NCBI RefSeq assembly: GCF_002399615.1
Contig: NZ_DHDZ01000038.1
Location: 83,587-147,586, forward strand
Source: Pedobacter sp. UBA4863
GTDB taxonomy: Bacteria > Bacteroidota > Bacteroidia > Sphingobacteriales > Sphingobacteriaceae
Direction of reading: 5' to 3'
Length of the DNA: 64,000 nucleotides
Numbering within the stretch: position 1 is the first letter of the stretch; every line of letters starts with the position of its first letter. Made by a program: the position numbers and the translations under genes. The notes below the pieces were generated by a model. It ran no database searches. It saw only the letters and a list, made by a program, of their open reading frames with translations, and was not told the DNA's origin. This document shows positions 62,642 through 64,000 of the stretch, one piece after another.

Positions 62642-63460
62642 ATGAAACATATATTAACCTTACTTTTTACACTTAGCACCTTCTCTTCTTTTGACCAAAA
62701 AGGCTGGATTAATCTTTTTAATGGCAAAGACTTAAAAGACTGGAACATTAAAATTGCCAAGCACAATTACAACGAAAATTTTGGCAACACTTTTTACGTA
62801 CAAGATGGATTGATGAAAGTAAAATACGATGGCTACGATAAATTTGACCAACAATATGGCCATATATTCTATAAAAAACCATTCTCACACTATTTATTAA
62901 AAATACAGTACCGTTTTGTTGGCGAACAGGCCAAAGGTGGCGAAGGTTGGGCTTTGAGAAATAGCGGAGCGATGTTGCACTGCCAAGACCCTGCTACCAT
63001 GCTAAAAAACCAAGACTTTCCTATTTCTGTAGAAGCACAATTATTAGGTGGCAACGGAAAAGACGAACGCCCTACTGGCAATGTTTGTACACCAGGAACA
63101 ACCATAGAGATTAAAGACAAACTGTTTACACCGCACTGCTTAAATAGCACATCAAAAACTTACCACGGCGAACAGTGGGTTACTGCCGAGTTTTTGGTAT
63201 TAGGCGATTCGGTAATTAAGCATATTATTAACAAAGACACTGTTTTAACTTATACTAAACCTAAAATTGGCGGTGGTAACGTGGCTAATTTCGACCCTAA
63301 AGTTAAGGAAGATGGTAAGCGCTTAACTGGCGGATATATCGCTTTGCAAAGTGAAAGTCACCCTATTGAATTTAGAACGGTGAAGTTATTTGATTTGCAA
63401 CCTTATACAAATGATCAAAAGAAGTTGGAGAAGGTTTTGGAAAAATTGAAGAAAAAGTAA
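62642..63460 (+). CDS. DUF1080 (3-keto-disaccharide hydrolase-like) protein
   Basis: This 272-residue exported protein has a short N-terminal hydrophobic segment (MKHILTLLFTLSTFSS) without a perfect cleavage site. The DUF1080 fold follows, a concanavalin-like beta-sandwich: GWINLFNGKDLKDWNIKI, FVGEQAKGGEGWALRNSGAM and a GYIALQSESHPIEFRTVKLFDL end. The family includes 3-keto-glycoside hydrolases that act on oxidised sugars; the substrate is not evident from sequence. It lies 57 bp after cmk. Confidence 0.85.
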   Translation: MKHILTLLFTLSTFSSFDQKGWINLFNGKDLKDWNIKIAKHNYNENFGNTFYVQDGLMKVKYDGYDKFDQQYGHIFYKKPFSHYLLKIQYRFVGEQAKGGEGWALRNSGAMLHCQDPATMLKNQDFPISVEAQLLGGNGKDERPTGNVCTPGTTIEIKDKLFTPHCLNSTSKTYHGEQWVTAEFLVLGDSVIKHIINKDTVLTYTKPKIGGGNVANFDPKVKEDGKRLTGGYIALQSESHPIEFRTVKLFDLQPYTNDQKKLEKVLEKLKKK

Positions 63461-63593
63461 TTATTAAATTTCTGCTGTTCGACATTTGTAATGTCGAACT
63501 ACATATCGCAGGATTTGTAATCCTGTTTTATTAATCAGATTAAAAATACTTAGGTAGGACTTCGGGATTTGTAATCCCGAAGAGCAAAGATTG

Positions 63594-63697
63594 CGTCATT
63601 TCGAAGGAGGTACGACTGAGAAATCTCTAAGTTAGCAGCACAGATTTAACAGATTTAACTTCGTTGATTTTCAATTTTCTCTGCGTTCGAAATGACG
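63594..63697. repeat. CGTCATTTCGAA/TTCGAAATGACG element
   Basis: The 12-bp ends are exact inverted copies and inner words GAGAAATCTC and AATTTTCTCTGCG extend the pairing loosely. The element is a fuller copy of the one at 35830-35910. Confidence 0.85.
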
Positions 63698-63919
63698 TGA
63701 AAGGAGGACACAAAAAGATTGCAGCGGATAGCGGGACTGTATTTACCTATATTATGCTGACAAAATTTCCCAAAAAAGTTGGCATTTAAATCGAAACAAG
63801 GCTAAGCGAATTTTGAAAGAGATCCTTCGCTGTACTCAGGATGACAAAGTGCAGATAAAAAAACCGCTAAACCAAAATTCAACGCACTAAATATCAGTAA
63901 CATTTATTTAAAAATAGTT

Positions 63920-63948
63920 TTGTTTTTTTAATATTATGCGTACCTTTG
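63920..63948 (+). promoter_or_regulatory. Promoter of the last gene
   Basis: TACCTTTG at 63941-63948 is an exact -7 element with TTG at 63920-63922 at 18-bp spacing. AAAAAAGGAG at 63965-63974 gives a good ribosome site. Confidence 0.7.
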
Positions 63949-63985
63949 CCGTCCCTAAATAGGGAAAAAAGGAGATAATTAATTA

Positions 63986-64000
63986 ATGGCAAAAAAACAA
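63986..64000 (+). CDS. rpsA: Start of a gene, probably ribosomal protein S1
   Basis: Only the first five codons (MAKKQ) lie in the window. The strong promoter, GGAG ribosome site, and the position downstream of cmk make ribosomal protein S1 likely. This is inference from context; the coding sequence itself is too short to identify. Confidence 0.45.

Larger units (their letters stand above)
63461..63985. repeat. Repeat-rich intergenic region before rpsA
   Basis: This 525-bp gap is built mostly of dispersed repeats. It holds three ATTTGTAAT-apex hairpins at 63477-63499, 63509-63525 and 63560-63582, then a CGTCATTTCGAA element at 63594-63697 with 12-bp perfect inverted ends. A GAGATCCTTCGCTGTACTCA stretch at 63820-63847 is a word common between Bacteroidota genes. 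Near the right edge comes the promoter for the last gene. I see no gene in it. Confidence 0.8.

Overview
The window looks like chromosomal DNA of a Bacteroidota bacterium, most likely a Pedobacter-like member of the Sphingobacteriaceae. The evidence is AT-rich DNA, promoters of the Bacteroidota type (-7 element TAnnTTTG) in front of many genes, a futalosine-route menaquinone gene (mqnC), a bacillithiol gene (bshB1), an L31 type B protein, a carboxypeptidase-regulatory-domain TonB receptor, propeller/LytS sensor plus LytTR regulator, and several protein families restricted to this phylum (DUF4290, DUF4294, DUF4783, DUF6588-like). Almost all of it is ordinary housekeeping sequence. I see no prophage, insertion sequence, CRISPR array, rRNA or tRNA.

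Layout. 0.3-6.5 kb: PcrA/UvrD helicase, a DUF4290 protein with an Asn-rich tail, MurA (with Asp where most MurA have the fosfomycin-reactive Cys) and MqnC. 6.6-12.7 kb: a small secreted protein, a LytTR regulator overlapping a large propeller sensor kinase, a poly-Asp protein and a GNAT-like protein. 12.8-19.0 kb (minus strand): XRE regulator, Mpl, PrmA, TpiA, a GlmU-like protein, L31, a small protein and methylmalonyl-CoA epimerase. 19.2-25.5 kb (plus): IscS-IscU-IscA, acyl-CoA ligase, LysS. 25.6-28.6 kb: small proteins, thioredoxin-like protein, Ung, Lrp.

28.7-33.6 kb is the most coherent regulated locus. A DtxR-family regulator overlaps an Nramp transporter that carries a C-terminal universal stress domain, and a convergent TonB-dependent receptor follows. 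The same 16-bp palindrome sits 21-22 bp before both the regulator and the receptor genes and contains the -7 promoter box, so the three genes look like one metal (probably manganese) uptake system with outer- and inner-membrane components.

33.7-45.5 kb: SmpB, Fmt, class IV aminotransferase, RluD-type synthase, DUF6588-like protein, ACC-deaminase-like protein, lysine 6-aminotransferase, acyl-CoA dehydrogenase, BshB1, glutathione peroxidase, DUF4294. 45.6-64 kb: Rel, two adjacent stop-interrupted genes (a HigA antitoxin and a secreted protein), Fur, PurA, PabB, M48 protease, PlsY, NadC, GpmI, Lon, an LpxR-like protein, ArfB, Cmk, a DUF1080 protein and the first codons of what is probably rpsA.

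The intergenic DNA is unusually structured. At least four classes of dispersed inverted repeats recur: hairpins with a constant apex ATTTGTAAT and variable stems; hairpins with apex TGRRGACA; CCCCTAAATCCCCT palindromes at three convergent gene junctions; and CGTCATTTCGAA-ended elements of 80-100 bp. In addition, all three non-coding spacers of the isc operon hold inverted repeats made of short repeated words, a different word in each spacer.
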